A DNA stretch of 64,000 nucleotides from contig JAHIUA010000100.1 in assembly GCA_018817385.1 (NCBI GenBank), positions 1 to 64,000 on the forward strand. Direction: 5' to 3'. Below, piece by piece: positions 44,983 to 55,379 of the stretch (positions within the stretch are counted from its first letter, which is position 1; every line of letters begins with the position of its first letter). Source of the stretch: Pseudomonadota bacterium (GTDB taxonomy: Bacteria > Desulfobacterota > Desulfobulbia > Desulfobulbales > Desulfocapsaceae). Under the pieces are notes generated by a model. The model was not told where the DNA came from and searched no databases. It saw only the letters and a list, made by a program, of their open reading frames with translations. A program made the position numbers and the translations under genes.

Positions 44983-47900
44983 CTAATTCTCTCCAGTTGC
45001 TTGTGATGTAGCGTCGAAGACCTCATTAATAACACTTTCCAGTTGACCTGGCAGAGATGACAATCCTGCCAGGCCGTTTCCAGCCAACTCATCGACGCTG
45101 CCTGAAAGGCCTGCTCCCAGTAATCCCCACAGATTAGACAACCACTCACCCTGCTGATGTTGTTTGTCTATCTGATCATTAATACGTAAGCGTTCTTTTT
45201 CGATTTCTCTTAACCGTTCCCTGTATTTTTCTTTTAATCTGAGCTTTTCCTCACAAACATCTCTGTGTCTCTTTGCCTTAAGGCTTTCTTTTTTCGCCTG
45301 CTGCAGTGTATTGTTCATCACCTTACTGACAGTGTTATTCGTCCCAAAGACTATATTTTTCATCATTGTCATTAATGCATTGACAGGCGAAAAGGCATCG
45401 CTTGGTTTTATCCCCGCATCAATTGGAAATTTTGCAAACCCAAAGGGATCAACAAAATTAATCGGGTCATTATTGACATAGGCGTAAACATTACTGTCCC
45501 CACCGGCAAATAGAATTGGATCTTTGGCAATCCAACGTCCAATTAGCGAATCGTAATCACGTGCCCCAAAGTGTAGCAAACCGGTATCTTTATCAAACAG
45601 CCCACCGGCAAAACCCAGGGGGACTGAGAAGTCTGGATCAGTATCACTGGTGATCTGACCGAAAGAAGCATACTCCAAGCTCTTTACAGGTGAACCATCA
45701 ACCGCAGTAATTAATCGTAATGAGCCGGTACTGTCATAGATCAAATAATAAAGCACTCCTCCTTTAGTCATGGAGATGGGCGTCCTGCTCCCCGCATACT
45801 CAAACCGTATCAAGAGATTATCGCTACCATCGAACACAGCAAGCAAAGTAGTATTTCCTGCCCACAAATACTTCTCAACAATGACATCATCTATACTCTT
45901 GGCGATGCGCCTACCAAAAGGATCGTAGGTATATTGGATTTTCCTGTTGTCGGGTAAAACAACCTCAAGTAACTCCCCACGAAGAGAATAATCATATGTT
46001 GTTACGTTGCTTTCTTCTGTTTTAGATTGGAGAAAACCATCAGCATCAGTGCTATAGGTTATACTTCCACGGCTAAGTAATCTGTCCTGACTGTCATAGA
46101 CATAGGTTACTCCACCATAGTCCGTGATACGGTTTCCGTTGGCATCGTACTGGTACCCTTCTATCTGCGAGCTGTCCCGACTGACAGTAAGTAGCCGTCC
46201 AAGGTCATCATAGGAATAGGTAAAGGTATGAGGCACATTATTAATGGTTTCATCTTTTGCAGTAATGCGTCCATTCAGATCTCGTGTGACAACAGTCCAG
46301 CCTGCTACAGCAATGGTATTGACTTTGCTGCTTTCAACATCCAATTCTCCATAGGTATTAAACAGCCGATCCAGGATCAAGACGCCATCACTGACCTGTT
46401 CCGGTAACCCATTGGCACTATTTCTGCTTATGGTCGTCGTTCCTGCGCTGGTCAGAAGGCCGTCAAGGTCATAGCTGTAACTCTGACTGCCTCCGGCGTA
46501 ATTCAAACTGGTCAACAGGTGATCATTGTCATACAGCATAGCCAGAGACTGATCCAACGTCCCTGCAAAGGCAGTGTTTAATAAGAGTGAACCGTCATAG
46601 GTATAGTCGACAGACTCACCACCCCGCGTGGCAGTCTGGATCTTGTTCCCGGACAAATAGTCAAAAGTGACCGCGACCCCGTCGGATGTCTGGCTGGAAG
46701 TCAGCCTGTTGTCCGTATAGGAGTGGGTGAACTGACCGCCTGAGGGAAAAGTAATGTTTGTCACCCGTCGGTCATTATCATACATAAAGCTATAGCTGCC
46801 ACCAGCATCTGGAAGGGTGTATCCTGCAGTTTTATTTACCTTATTGGTAGTAAAGCTGTGGGTCACACCTTTTGCAGTCGTGACAGTGCTCAGGTTGCCA
46901 TTCGCATCATAGGAAAAACCGGTATGATTGTTGTCCGCTTGATTCACTCCTGTCACCCTGCCAACTGAATCATGACTGTAGGTGGTTGTCTGACCTCCAG
47001 GCATTATCAACGACTCCATAAAGCCATTGTTGTCATAGGTGACTGAGGCAGTTCTCGCCCCCTGGCTTAACGATGTGACCCGGCCAAGACTGTCATGTGC
47101 ATACGTCTCGTCAAGAAGACCAGACATGCTTTTTTGGGTAGGAAACAAGGACACGGGATCATAACTGATAGTTATTACTCTGCCCTCAGGAGAGGTGGTC
47201 AACTCCTGGGCGAGGAGAGTGTTATGGGTTTCAGTTGTTGTTTTTCCATTTGTGCTCAATTCACTGGTTATCAAATCAGCAACATTGTCGCTATTCGTAT
47301 CCTGATAAATTCGGGACACTGTCGTATTTTTGATTAGACCTGCAGGAGTAATGGATTCTATCTGCTCTGCATAAAGGCTCTTATATAGCGAGTCAGTGGT
47401 ATAGTGAATAGTTTGGCTCATACCACAGGAGAGATCAGAGGTCTGGGTTAAGCCATCAGTTGACCATGTTATGGTGGAAGCATTTCCAGAAGGATAGCTA
47501 ATGGTTGACTCACTGCCGCCGGAGGCCAGAGAACGATCCGTGTAGGTGGTGATATTATTTTCCGCGCTAGTCATCAGGGTGGTGACAACTCCACTGGCCG
47601 CGGATGTCCTGGTGTAATCCCACTGGCCGCCTTCCTCATCCGATGCTGTTCCCAGTCTGCCGTTCGCATCAAAGGCATAGCTGTATCCATTGCCGGCCGG
47701 CTCTGTCTTGGTCTGGAGCAGACCGTTTGCATCGTAGGTAAAGCTGTAGTTACCGCCATCGGGATAGCTAATCCCGGTCAGGTGATTGTTCGCATCCAGG
47801 TTCAGTCCGGTCAGCAGGCCATCGGGTGAGGTGATGGAGACGGGGTGACCGCCGCTATCGTACTGGATGGTGGTCGCATTGCCGAACTGGTCGGTGATGG

Positions 47901-50900
47901 AGGCCAGACGCTCTTCAGTGTCATAGCCAAAAGTCTGCAGGGTAACACCAGTGTCTAGATCCATGGTTTCCAGGTGTTGCCCACCTGCTGTAAAGCGATA
48001 GCCTAACCCATTTCCATCCGGGAAGAAAATATCACCGACATTTTTGTAATCTGTTTCTTTGACGGTAATTTTCCTTAATCGACTGATGCTGTTGTTGAGA
48101 GTATCGGAAACCAGGAGATTTCCTTCGGCATCGATAACTACAGAGTATATAAACCCAAAAAGTGCTTTGGTGGCTGGCCCGCCATCACCTCCAAAACCGA
48201 TCCCGGTGCCCGCGAATGAGGAGATAATCCCATTGGTGTCGATAACTCGAATGCGTGAAGTTCCAGTGCCAGAGTAGTCATCATTGCTGAAATAAATATT
48301 ACCGATTGTATCTACAGCGATGGCATAAGGATTTATTTCAGCGCTTGTCGCAGGTCCGCCATCACCACTAAATCCCTGATTTCCATTTCCAGCAATTGTG
48401 GTTATGATACCGGATGTATCTATCTTTTTGATATAAATGCCGTTGGCACTGGTACTATAAATATTCCCCTCTGAATCCACCGCAAGACCGTACCCGATGA
48501 GACCGTAATCGCTTGCCGCTGCAATTGTCGTGATAATGCCATTGGAATCGACTTTTCTTAAACGACGATTATTGATGTCGCTGATGTAGACATTCCCACC
48601 TGTATCTATGGCTAAAGACCTCGGAGCATTAAGCTGAGCATCAGTGGCGGAACCATTATCCCCGCTGAAACCAGAGGTGCCATTTCCAGCAATAGTCGTG
48701 ACGATACCATTCGTGTCGATCTTTCGAACAACATTATAATAGTAATCGTTAAAATAGATATTCCCCTTCCTGTCAGTGGTGATGTGACTAGCAAAACCTA
48801 TACGCGCATTGACTGCTAGCCCGCCATCGCCACTGTAGGCACGTACACCATTGCCGATTATTGTGGAAATAATACCATCCTCATCGATTTTACGTATTCG
48901 ATAATTAGATTTATCGACCAGAAAAATATTCCCTTCCGCATCTATAGTGACACCCTCCATATGATCAAATGATGCGTTTATCGCCGGCCCGCTATCACCA
49001 CTAAACCCCTGACTCCCATTTCCCGCAATGGTGTCGATAATGTTACCGGAGTTCTGCATGATGTCCCCGTCTCCCTTTAGCAGGGTGGTGGGATCCGATG
49101 TGGTATGGTGAGAAGAGAGCGTCCAGCCTTCGGCAAGGGCGCCATTGGGACTTACTTCCAGATGAACGATGTCATGCCACCGTCTCCAAATAACTACTTC
49201 TTTACGACCCTCGATAGCGGTGGTATCAGAACCTGCTTGTCCAAAAGCCCTGCTAAAATCGCCAGGTGCATAATAGACAGCATCGTAGACAAAACCGATT
49301 TCAGCTGACACCATCCAAGGGCCTCTCACCTCATCTCCACGGTAATCCAGGCCATCCCAGACGAAGGTATATTTCTGATATGGTAAAGCTGGCAGGGTAT
49401 AACTGAAACTATGACCTGCAACTCTTATACGTAGGGAGATACGCTTCAGGCTTGCAGGTACACTGGCTCCACTGACAGGAATGTTGATTACTGTTTTATA
49501 GCCGGACACACGGCTGGAGGTATAATGTAACTGGAGATTGGTACCGGGAACTGGTATATCATCGCGGTAAACCCTGCTCCGGGCCTCGATGGAAGAAGCA
49601 AAATCCTCATCACAATCAGCATCCGGTTTTCTTTTACGTTTATCTACCTTAGGGTCGTCTTCCGGATTTGGGATGATAGCATCTTCCGGGGGGCCGTAAG
49701 GCCAGTTGCAATCCCAGGGTGTGAAGTGAGTTATCTCAACCCGCCAGAAGGTTTTGCCCGGAACATATCTTGCCGGGTTCTCTAGCCCGGTGACCTCATC
49801 TTCGAAGGTACCATTACTGTTTAGATCATCGGCGAGGCCGTCACCGTCAGCATCCAGAGCATCCACAACACCGTCGCTGTTTGTATCCAGCAGAAGAACC
49901 ACAATTCCGTTATCTGAAGAAACCCAATCGCCTTTATCCCTGTCGTAATAGCCAACAGGAACCGCCATACCCACGTCAAAACCGATAAAATTGTCAATAT
50001 AGGTTACTACAGGCTTCTCGAACTGCACCCGCTTGACACCGTCGACGGACAATTCCGCACAGTAGGTAAAGGCGGAATTCGGTGGCAGGACAGAGGGCAT
50101 GGCTTCTGGTGTTGTAAATTCGGTGGCTCGGGTCGCCATGATGCTCAGCTCACGAATCCGCTGCCCCTGTTCATCCACTTCCCATGCACGGTTGTCCCCC
50201 TGAAAGACCATGGTCATGGCCCTGCTGCCGAAAGTATCTGTAGTTTCACTGCTGATATGGGTTACAACAGTATCAGGGTTTCCATCAAAAGAAATGTTTG
50301 TTACTGCACTATCCTGAACAACGAGACGGACCATATCCACAATGGCAATATCATTAATCGGGACATCAATTTTCCGATGTGACGTCAGGTAACTATCATG
50401 CTGATACATTACAATATGGGTGGTGCCACCCTCGACAGGGATAGAAAAATGTCCCGTACTGTCAGTATGGGCCGTTCCATATTCAGGATGGTTTTTAATG
50501 GTAATGGTAACCCCTTGAAGCGAGCTTGACTGCTCATTCTCCACCAGGCCGGAGATAACGGAAAAACGGTCTTTATCGTAGGATGCTATTACGGAGTCGT
50601 CAGGCATAAGGTCTTCATACTGTACCCCAAAACTGCCTTCAGGCTGGGGTGTGTAGGTGTAGTCACGAACAACCCAGGAGGAATCGCTCACAGTGTGGTT
50701 GTTGTTTGAAGCTGTTGCTTGTATGGCATTATAGCCGGGAACAAGGCTGAGATCGGCGGAGAATGTCTGACCTGTTACAACTGCTTCGACACTGTTTACC
50801 CAGACCCGGGCCGTCACCAGGTTCACTATGCCTGAAACGGTTATCGTCTCCCCAGAAACAAGCTGCCCGTCTGTAGGATCATTGATGTAGATCACAAAGT

Positions 50901-51603
50901 CATCAACTTCAGGATCTACGACACGGACCTCAACTTCAGCAGTAGTTGTTCCACCGAGACTGTTGGCGCTGAGGATATATTTCGTTGTAACATCTGGGGT
51001 GACCAGCCGGCTGCCTGAAGCATCAATGGTACCGATTCCCTGATTAATGTTTATGGTGTCGGCACCGATAACCGACCAGGAAAGAGTCGCTGACTGCCCG
51101 TTGAACAGGTGCTCTGGATCTGTCTGGAATGTCACAACCGGAGGATCGACCGGGGCCGTTACAGAAATGACAACCTGGTCATCTGCCACATTTCCTTCTG
51201 TATCTTCAACCTGTAAAATGGCATTATATGTCCCCGGACTGGTAAACGCATAGGAAGGATTTTCCCGAATCTGCCCCTCCCAGTCCCATGTTGAATCTCC
51301 ATTAAAATCCCACCTCCAGGTTTCTACTGGCCCGCTGCTGTCTGTTATAAATTGAACAGTCAGCGGAATAGTTCCCTTGGTAGGAGAAGCATCGGCGATG
51401 GCAGTAATTAACTCTGGTTCACCTGATCCAGCAAATAAAATGAAAATGCTAGGCAGAATAGCGAGAGTCCGTTCTTTAGGGGAAGAGAAGGCTGGAAGCT
51501 CAGTTTCATGGCCCGCCCAACTACTACGGTCCAAAGCCCCCGAAGAGATGAAAGTGGTAAGCAGAACTAGCATAAGGACAGGGAAAAGCAAATACCGTTT
51601 CAT
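44983..51603 (-). CDS. Giant secreted NHL-RHS/YD repeat protein (teneurin-like)
   Basis: 2206 aa. Signal peptide at 1-24; PKD domain (about 65-155, WRWDFNGDSTWDWEG); Ig-like domains (160-240) and a further beta domain (about 245-320); a carboxypeptidase-regulatory-like domain (about 350-420); a calcium-binding-type loop DTNSDGVVDALDADGDG (about 615); five or six NHL blades (about 860-1180, repeats of ITTIAGNGxxGFSGDGGPA); YD/RHS repeats (about 1210-1990); and the RHS core LGFAGGLFDKDTGLLHFGARDYD...DPINFVDPFGF (about 1995-2052). The last 150 residues are variable, with a charged coiled coil (KRHRDVCEEKLRLKEKYRERL) and a Gly-rich end; no known toxin motif. The NHL-plus-YD-shell order is that of teneurins and bacterial TccC-like shells. 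No immunity gene follows. Confidence 0.92.
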   Translation of the reverse strand: MKRYLLFPVLMLVLLTTFISSGALDRSSWAGHETELPAFSSPKERTLAILPSIFILFAGSGEPELITAIADASPTKGTIPLTVQFITDSSGPVETWRWDFNGDSTWDWEGQIRENPSYAFTSPGTYNAILQVEDTEGNVADDQVVISVTAPVDPPVVTFQTDPEHLFNGQSATLSWSVIGADTININQGIGTIDASGSRLVTPDVTTKYILSANSLGGTTTAEVEVRVVDPEVDDFVIYINDPTDGQLVSGETITVSGIVNLVTARVWVNSVEAVVTGQTFSADLSLVPGYNAIQATASNNNHTVSDSSWVVRDYTYTPQPEGSFGVQYEDLMPDDSVIASYDKDRFSVISGLVENEQSSSLQGVTITIKNHPEYGTAHTDSTGHFSIPVEGGTTHIVMYQHDSYLTSHRKIDVPINDIAIVDMVRLVVQDSAVTNISFDGNPDTVVTHISSETTDTFGSRAMTMVFQGDNRAWEVDEQGQRIRELSIMATRATEFTTPEAMPSVLPPNSAFTYCAELSVDGVKRVQFEKPVVTYIDNFIGFDVGMAVPVGYYDRDKGDWVSSDNGIVVLLLDTNSDGVVDALDADGDGLADDLNSNGTFEDEVTGLENPARYVPGKTFWRVEITHFTPWDCNWPYGPPEDAIIPNPEDDPKVDKRKRKPDADCDEDFASSIEARSRVYRDDIPVPGTNLQLHYTSSRVSGYKTVINIPVSGASVPASLKRISLRIRVAGHSFSYTLPALPYQKYTFVWDGLDYRGDEVRGPWMVSAEIGFVYDAVYYAPGDFSRAFGQAGSDTTAIEGRKEVVIWRRWHDIVHLEVSPNGALAEGWTLSSHHTTSDPTTLLKGDGDIMQNSGNIIDTIAGNGSQGFSGDSGPAINASFDHMEGVTIDAEGNIFLVDKSNYRIRKIDEDGIISTIIGNGVRAYSGDGGLAVNARIGFASHITTDRKGNIYFNDYYYNVVRKIDTNGIVTTIAGNGTSGFSGDNGSATDAQLNAPRSLAIDTGGNVYISDINNRRLRKVDSNGIITTIAAASDYGLIGYGLAVDSEGNIYSTSANGIYIKKIDTSGIITTIAGNGNQGFSGDGGPATSAEINPYAIAVDTIGNIYFSNDDYSGTGTSRIRVIDTNGIISSFAGTGIGFGGDGGPATKALFGFIYSVVIDAEGNLLVSDTLNNSISRLRKITVKETDYKNVGDIFFPDGNGLGYRFTAGGQHLETMDLDTGVTLQTFGYDTEERLASITDQFGNATTIQYDSGGHPVSITSPDGLLTGLNLDANNHLTGISYPDGGNYSFTYDANGLLQTKTEPAGNGYSYAFDANGRLGTASDEEGGQWDYTRTSAASGVVTTLMTSAENNITTYTDRSLASGGSESTISYPSGNASTITWSTDGLTQTSDLSCGMSQTIHYTTDSLYKSLYAEQIESITPAGLIKNTTVSRIYQDTNSDNVADLITSELSTNGKTTTETHNTLLAQELTTSPEGRVITISYDPVSLFPTQKSMSGLLDETYAHDSLGRVTSLSQGARTASVTYDNNGFMESLIMPGGQTTTYSHDSVGRVTGVNQADNNHTGFSYDANGNLSTVTTAKGVTHSFTTNKVNKTAGYTLPDAGGSYSFMYDNDRRVTNITFPSGGQFTHSYTDNRLTSSQTSDGVAVTFDYLSGNKIQTATRGGESVDYTYDGSLLLNTAFAGTLDQSLAMLYDNDHLLTSLNYAGGSQSYSYDLDGLLTSAGTTTISRNSANGLPEQVSDGVLILDRLFNTYGELDVESSKVNTIAVAGWTVVTRDLNGRITAKDETINNVPHTFTYSYDDLGRLLTVSRDSSQIEGYQYDANGNRITDYGGVTYVYDSQDRLLSRGSITYSTDADGFLQSKTEESNVTTYDYSLRGELLEVVLPDNRKIQYTYDPFGRRIAKSIDDVIVEKYLWAGNTTLLAVFDGSDNLLIRFEYAGSRTPISMTKGGVLYYLIYDSTGSLRLITAVDGSPVKSLEYASFGQITSDTDPDFSVPLGFAGGLFDKDTGLLHFGARDYDSLIGRWIAKDPILFAGGDSNVYAYVNNDPINFVDPFGFAKFPIDAGIKPSDAFSPVNALMTMMKNIVFGTNNTVSKVMNNTLQQAKKESLKAKRHRDVCEEKLRLKEKYRERLREIEKERLRINDQIDKQHQQGEWLSNLWGLLGAGLSGSVDELAGNGLAGLSSLPGQLESVINEVFDATSQATGEN

Positions 51604-52341
51604 AGTCTCAACCTTTGTTCCTGATTTTGTAGTTCATTCAGATGTTAGTTAATCTTCTTTGAACTGAGGAATGGGACATTTTTTACAAGCCTGTTTGGGA
51701 CGTCGGCTGTCAGGGCTCAACTAGTGAGTTGATCTCCTTAAAGGACCTAATATCATCGTCAAATCAATAGAGGAAGTAGTGCTCTTCTTGAAATCCAATC
51801 TACCAACGACCACATTTCAACAATTAATTGCGGTGAGAAATGCTCGGTGGCAAGGTCAACCATTTAAGAAAAACGGCAAGTAAAAATGTTTCCTAAATCT
51901 TGCATTTGCACAGATTAATAAAGAATAGCAGGTTGAGCAAGAAAATAGCCAGTGGTAATCTCCACCGTCTGGTTCCAGAAGACGACTGAAAGAAACTCTT
52001 TTGTATGTTAGGTGTGTTCGCACCTGCTCGTCAAAGCTGACAGGGCAAATCCGGGCACCTAGACGTGATGCCGGGGTAAAAAGTCTTCATCTGGGTGCTT
52101 CGCTGAGGGAGAGGTTTGAGGTTTGAACCTGGAGGCTTCGTTTACCTAACACCTGGCCGTTTACTGAATGGAATGTTCGTGTAGAGATATCGAAATAAAG
52201 AAAAACAAAAATAATCTCTAAGGTTTTGTTTCTTCATAATGACTTGTTTTGTAAGGACGGTTGTTGATATCATAACATATTGATGTTGTTACAGGGCACA
52301 ATCGGTGCTGCTGGATAATTACTCACTTATAAGGATACAAA
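51604..52341. other. Divergent intergenic region, no gene
   Basis: 738 bp between the RHS gene (minus) and the flavoprotein gene (plus). The stretch about 52030-52150 is G+C-richer with several possible stems (GACAGGGCAAATCCGGGC...) but matches no RNA family that I can name with confidence. AAGGATACAAA precedes the flavoprotein start. Confidence 0.5.
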
Positions 52342-53808
52342 ATGGCACATTTTGATTATGACATTGCGGTGATTGGCGGTGGAGCAGCAGGACTTACCGT
52401 TAGTGCAGGTGCAGCTCAGCTTGGCGCGAAAACACTTGTCATTGAAAAAGAACCGGCCCTTGGTGGCGATTGCCTCCATTACGGCTGCGTGCCTTCCAAA
52501 ACCTTAATCAAGTCGGCCCATGTTTATCACACCATGCAGCGGGCCACAGATTTTGGTCTGCCGGGGATTGAACTGCCTCCAGTTGATTTCAGTGAGGTCG
52601 CAGCCCGCATAAAATCCGTTATTGAAAAGATTCAGATTCATGATTCGGTGGAGAGGTTTTGTAAACTTGGCGCCAGGGTGGAATTTGGGTCGCCCAGATT
52701 TGTTGATGAGCATGCGGTGGAGCTAAACGGAAAAATTGTTTCTGCCAAAAACTGGGTGGTGGCCACGGGCTCATCGTCTTCAACTCCCCCTTTTCCCGGT
52801 CTTGACAAGACACCCTACATCACGAACAAAGAAATCTTTTCTCTCGGTTCCCTGCCCAGATCGCTCATTATTTTGGGTGCTGGCCCTATTGCGGTGGAGA
52901 TGGGCCAGGCCTTTGCCCGGTTAGGAAGTAAGGTCACCATAATCCAGCGCTCCAACCAGATTCTCAGTAAAGAGGATAAGGACATGGCAGATATTGCCAT
53001 GGGAGTCATGGAATCTGAGGGAGTTCGTTTTTACCTTGGAGCAGGGATCAAACAGATTAAAGATCTGGGCAATGAACGGCAGGTTGAAATTACTGACGCC
53101 CAGGGAGAAGATGTTACTCTTAGGGCATCAACGCTGCTGGTGGCCCTTGGGCGGCAAGCAAATATTGAAGGTCTGGGGCTGGACGGTATCGGCGTCAAGA
53201 TGACCAACAAAGGGATTATTGTCGATAACCGTCTGCGGACCAATCACTCCCATATCTATGCCCCCGGTGATGTCAACGGCGCCTATCAGTTCACCCATGC
53301 CGCAGGCTATGAAGGAGGAATTGTGGTGAGCAATGCCATTTTTCATCTCCCCCGAAAGGCCGATTACACTTGGATGCCCTGGGCTACCTATTGCGACCCG
53401 GAACTGGCTTCCATCGGCATGAATGAAAAGGCGGCCAAGGCAGCTGGCCTTGATTACCAGATCTGGACGGAAAAATTTGCCGACAATGACCGGGCCCTGG
53501 CAGAAGATGAAGGCCGCGGCAAAATCAAAATGATCCTCGACAGTTCCGAAAAACCATTGGGGGTACAACTGATCGGCCCCAGAGCCGGAGACCTGCTCGG
53601 TGAATGGATTGCCATCTTAAACGGCAAGGTGAAGCTCTCCACTCTGGCTGGTGCCGTCCACCCCTATCCGACCCTGGTGGAGATCAATAAGCGGGTTGCA
53701 GGCTCTTTCTTCTCTCCCAAGATTTTTTCCCCCACCGTCAAAAAGGGATTGAAGTTTTTCTTTAATCTCAAAGGGGCCGCCTGTGATCCATCATCTGAGA
53801 TTCGCTGA
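52342..53808 (+). CDS. FAD-dependent pyridine nucleotide-disulfide oxidoreductase (mercuric reductase/Lpd-like)
   Basis: 488 aa. FAD-binding motif IAVIGGGAAGLTVSAGAAQLG at the start, redox disulfide GGDCLHYGCVPSKTL (C-x4-C), NAD(P) motif LIILGAGPIAVEMGQAFARLG, second FAD motif HIYAPGDVNG, and a dimerisation domain from about 345. The C-terminal His-Pro of disulfide reductases appears as AVHPYPTLVEI (HPxPT), as in Lpd/MerA. It lacks an N-terminal heavy-metal-binding domain and the C-terminal vicinal cysteines of true MerA, so the substrate is probably another disulfide. First gene of an operon with a TVP38 and a DUF547 protein, a grouping seen in many bacteria. Confidence 0.92.
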   Translation: MAHFDYDIAVIGGGAAGLTVSAGAAQLGAKTLVIEKEPALGGDCLHYGCVPSKTLIKSAHVYHTMQRATDFGLPGIELPPVDFSEVAARIKSVIEKIQIHDSVERFCKLGARVEFGSPRFVDEHAVELNGKIVSAKNWVVATGSSSSTPPFPGLDKTPYITNKEIFSLGSLPRSLIILGAGPIAVEMGQAFARLGSKVTIIQRSNQILSKEDKDMADIAMGVMESEGVRFYLGAGIKQIKDLGNERQVEITDAQGEDVTLRASTLLVALGRQANIEGLGLDGIGVKMTNKGIIVDNRLRTNHSHIYAPGDVNGAYQFTHAAGYEGGIVVSNAIFHLPRKADYTWMPWATYCDPELASIGMNEKAAKAAGLDYQIWTEKFADNDRALAEDEGRGKIKMILDSSEKPLGVQLIGPRAGDLLGEWIAILNGKVKLSTLAGAVHPYPTLVEINKRVAGSFFSPKIFSPTVKKGLKFFFNLKGAACDPSSEIR

Positions 53809-53825
53809 AAAAGAGGACAACACTG

Positions 53826-54515
53826 ATGAATAAGAATCTCATTAACAAACTGGCAATTGTTGTTGCAGGAGCTGTCCTGGTAGCACTCTTTTTTGGTCTT
53901 GATCTCCAGCAATACCTGACTCTGGAGTATCTTAAAGAATCCCAGGCCCGTTTTGCAGATTTGTATGACGAAAAACCAGCCATGGTGATTGGCAGTTATA
54001 TGGCGATCTATATCCTGGTGACGGCCCTTTCTCTCCCAGGTGCCGCTATCCTCACTCTTGCCGGAGGGGCCCTGTTTGGTCTTGTCACGGGGTTGGTTGT
54101 TGTCTCCTTTGCTTCCTCCATCGGGGCCACTCTGGCCTGTTTTGTGGCCCGTTTTGTCCTGCGCGACTGGGTGCAGAATAAGTTTGGGGACAGGCTGACC
54201 ACCATCAATGAAGGGATCGCCAGAGAAGGTGCCTTTTACCTCTTTACCCTGCGTCTGATCCCGGTATTTCCTTTTTTTGTCATCAATCTGGTGATGGGCC
54301 TGACCCAGATGTCGCTTTTCACCTTTTACTGGGTCTCTCAGCTTGGCATGTTGGCGGGAACAATTGTCTTTGTGAACGCCGGTAAGGAGATTGGCAAAAT
54401 AGATTCTTTGTCGGGAATCTTTTCTCCAGGCCTCATTGGCTCCTTTGTTCTCCTTGGTCTTTTCCCCTTGGCTGTCAAAAAACTGGTCACCTCTATCCAA
54501 GGAAGAAAAAAATGA
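53826..54515 (+). CDS. TVP38/TMEM64 (DedA-like) membrane protein
   Basis: 229 aa with five or six helices. The family's central motif is present: LPGAAILTLAGGALFGLVTGLVVVSFASSIGATLACFVARF, and later RLIPVFPFFVINLVMGLTQM (R-L-I/S-P-x-x-P-F/Y-x-x-x-N), which is the TVP38 SNARE-associated domain signature. Relatives act in membrane lipid handling. It lies 17 bases after the disulfide reductase gene, and its stop overlaps the next start by four bases. Link with the reductase suggests quality control of membrane or periplasmic redox, but this is unproven. Confidence 0.92.
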   Translation: MNKNLINKLAIVVAGAVLVALFFGLDLQQYLTLEYLKESQARFADLYDEKPAMVIGSYMAIYILVTALSLPGAAILTLAGGALFGLVTGLVVVSFASSIGATLACFVARFVLRDWVQNKFGDRLTTINEGIAREGAFYLFTLRLIPVFPFFVINLVMGLTQMSLFTFYWVSQLGMLAGTIVFVNAGKEIGKIDSLSGIFSPGLIGSFVLLGLFPLAVKKLVTSIQGRKK

Positions 54516-55270
54516 AACGTATTGCTAAACTCGTTTTTGTTGTCAGCCTGTTAACGTTGAGCGCCATACTTGCCGGGGCAACCCCGGCAGAGGATCAAAC
54601 TCCACTGTATGACGAACTCCTGCAGCAATACGTCAAAGATGGACAGGTGGACTATACCGGCCTCAAAAAAAAAGAGGCTCAGCTGGATGTCTATCTGGGA
54701 TATCTGGCTACTACAGATCCAGCACAACTATCAGAAAAGGACCGTTTTGCCTTTTTTATTAACGCCTATAATGCCTATACCATCAAGCTGATCCTGACAA
54801 ATTTTGAAAACGGTCAGCCGCCTGCCTCAATCAATGATATCGGCAGTTTTTTCAAAAAACCCTGGTCAATCCAGTTTGTCAAGATTGGGGGCAGGACCTA
54901 TACCCTGGATAATATTGAGCACGATATCCTCCGGCCGACTTTCAAGGACCCAAGAGTCCATTTTGCTGTCAACTGTGCCTCCAAGAGTTGTCCGCCCCTT
55001 CTTTCTGAGCCCTACTCCGGAGAAAATCTGGATCAGCAATTAGATGCCAATACCAGAGCATTTATTGCCAATTCCCAGGAAAATCGGCTGGAGGGTGATA
55101 CTCTCTCTGTCAGCGCCATCTTTAAATGGTTTAAAGAAGATTTTGCCTATGACCCGGTCGGTTTTTTCGAAAAATACGCCGAGGGAGATCTTCAAAAGGA
55201 ACTCGCTGCCCGAACAGATCAGCTAAAGCTAAAATACCTGGATTACGACTGGTCACTAAACGGAAAATAG
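54512..55270 (+). CDS. Secreted DUF547 protein
   Basis: 252 aa with signal peptide (1-23, LSAILAGATPA). DUF547 hallmarks: DRFAFFINAYNAYTIKLIL, then DIGSFFKKPW, YTLDNIEHDILRPTFKDPRVHFAVNCASKSCPPLL (the conserved N-C-A-S-x-S-C-P with two Cys), and then AIFKWFKEDF. The fold is related to papain-like/transglutaminase-like proteins. Exported, with a possible disulfide or metal site at the Cys pair. Starts inside the TVP38 stop codon; last gene of the operon. Role unknown. Confidence 0.92.
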   Translation: MKRIAKLVFVVSLLTLSAILAGATPAEDQTPLYDELLQQYVKDGQVDYTGLKKKEAQLDVYLGYLATTDPAQLSEKDRFAFFINAYNAYTIKLILTNFENGQPPASINDIGSFFKKPWSIQFVKIGGRTYTLDNIEHDILRPTFKDPRVHFAVNCASKSCPPLLSEPYSGENLDQQLDANTRAFIANSQENRLEGDTLSVSAIFKWFKEDFAYDPVGFFEKYAEGDLQKELAARTDQLKLKYLDYDWSLNGK

Positions 55271-55379
55271 TCTGGAAGTTTCAGGGAAAGGGGCAGGGAG
55301 CACAACAAACATTATTTATCGGTTTCCCAGCCCTCTTGATCATGTCATGGTTCTCGCCAACGGGGTGGTTGTCATGCCT

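Noticed and set aside
52030-52150. GACAGGGCAAATCC followed by stems, recalling the start of a c-di-GMP-I riboswitch
   Set aside because: The second conserved block (GGACGCAAAGCC-like) is missing and no terminator or nearby start fits; too weak to call.
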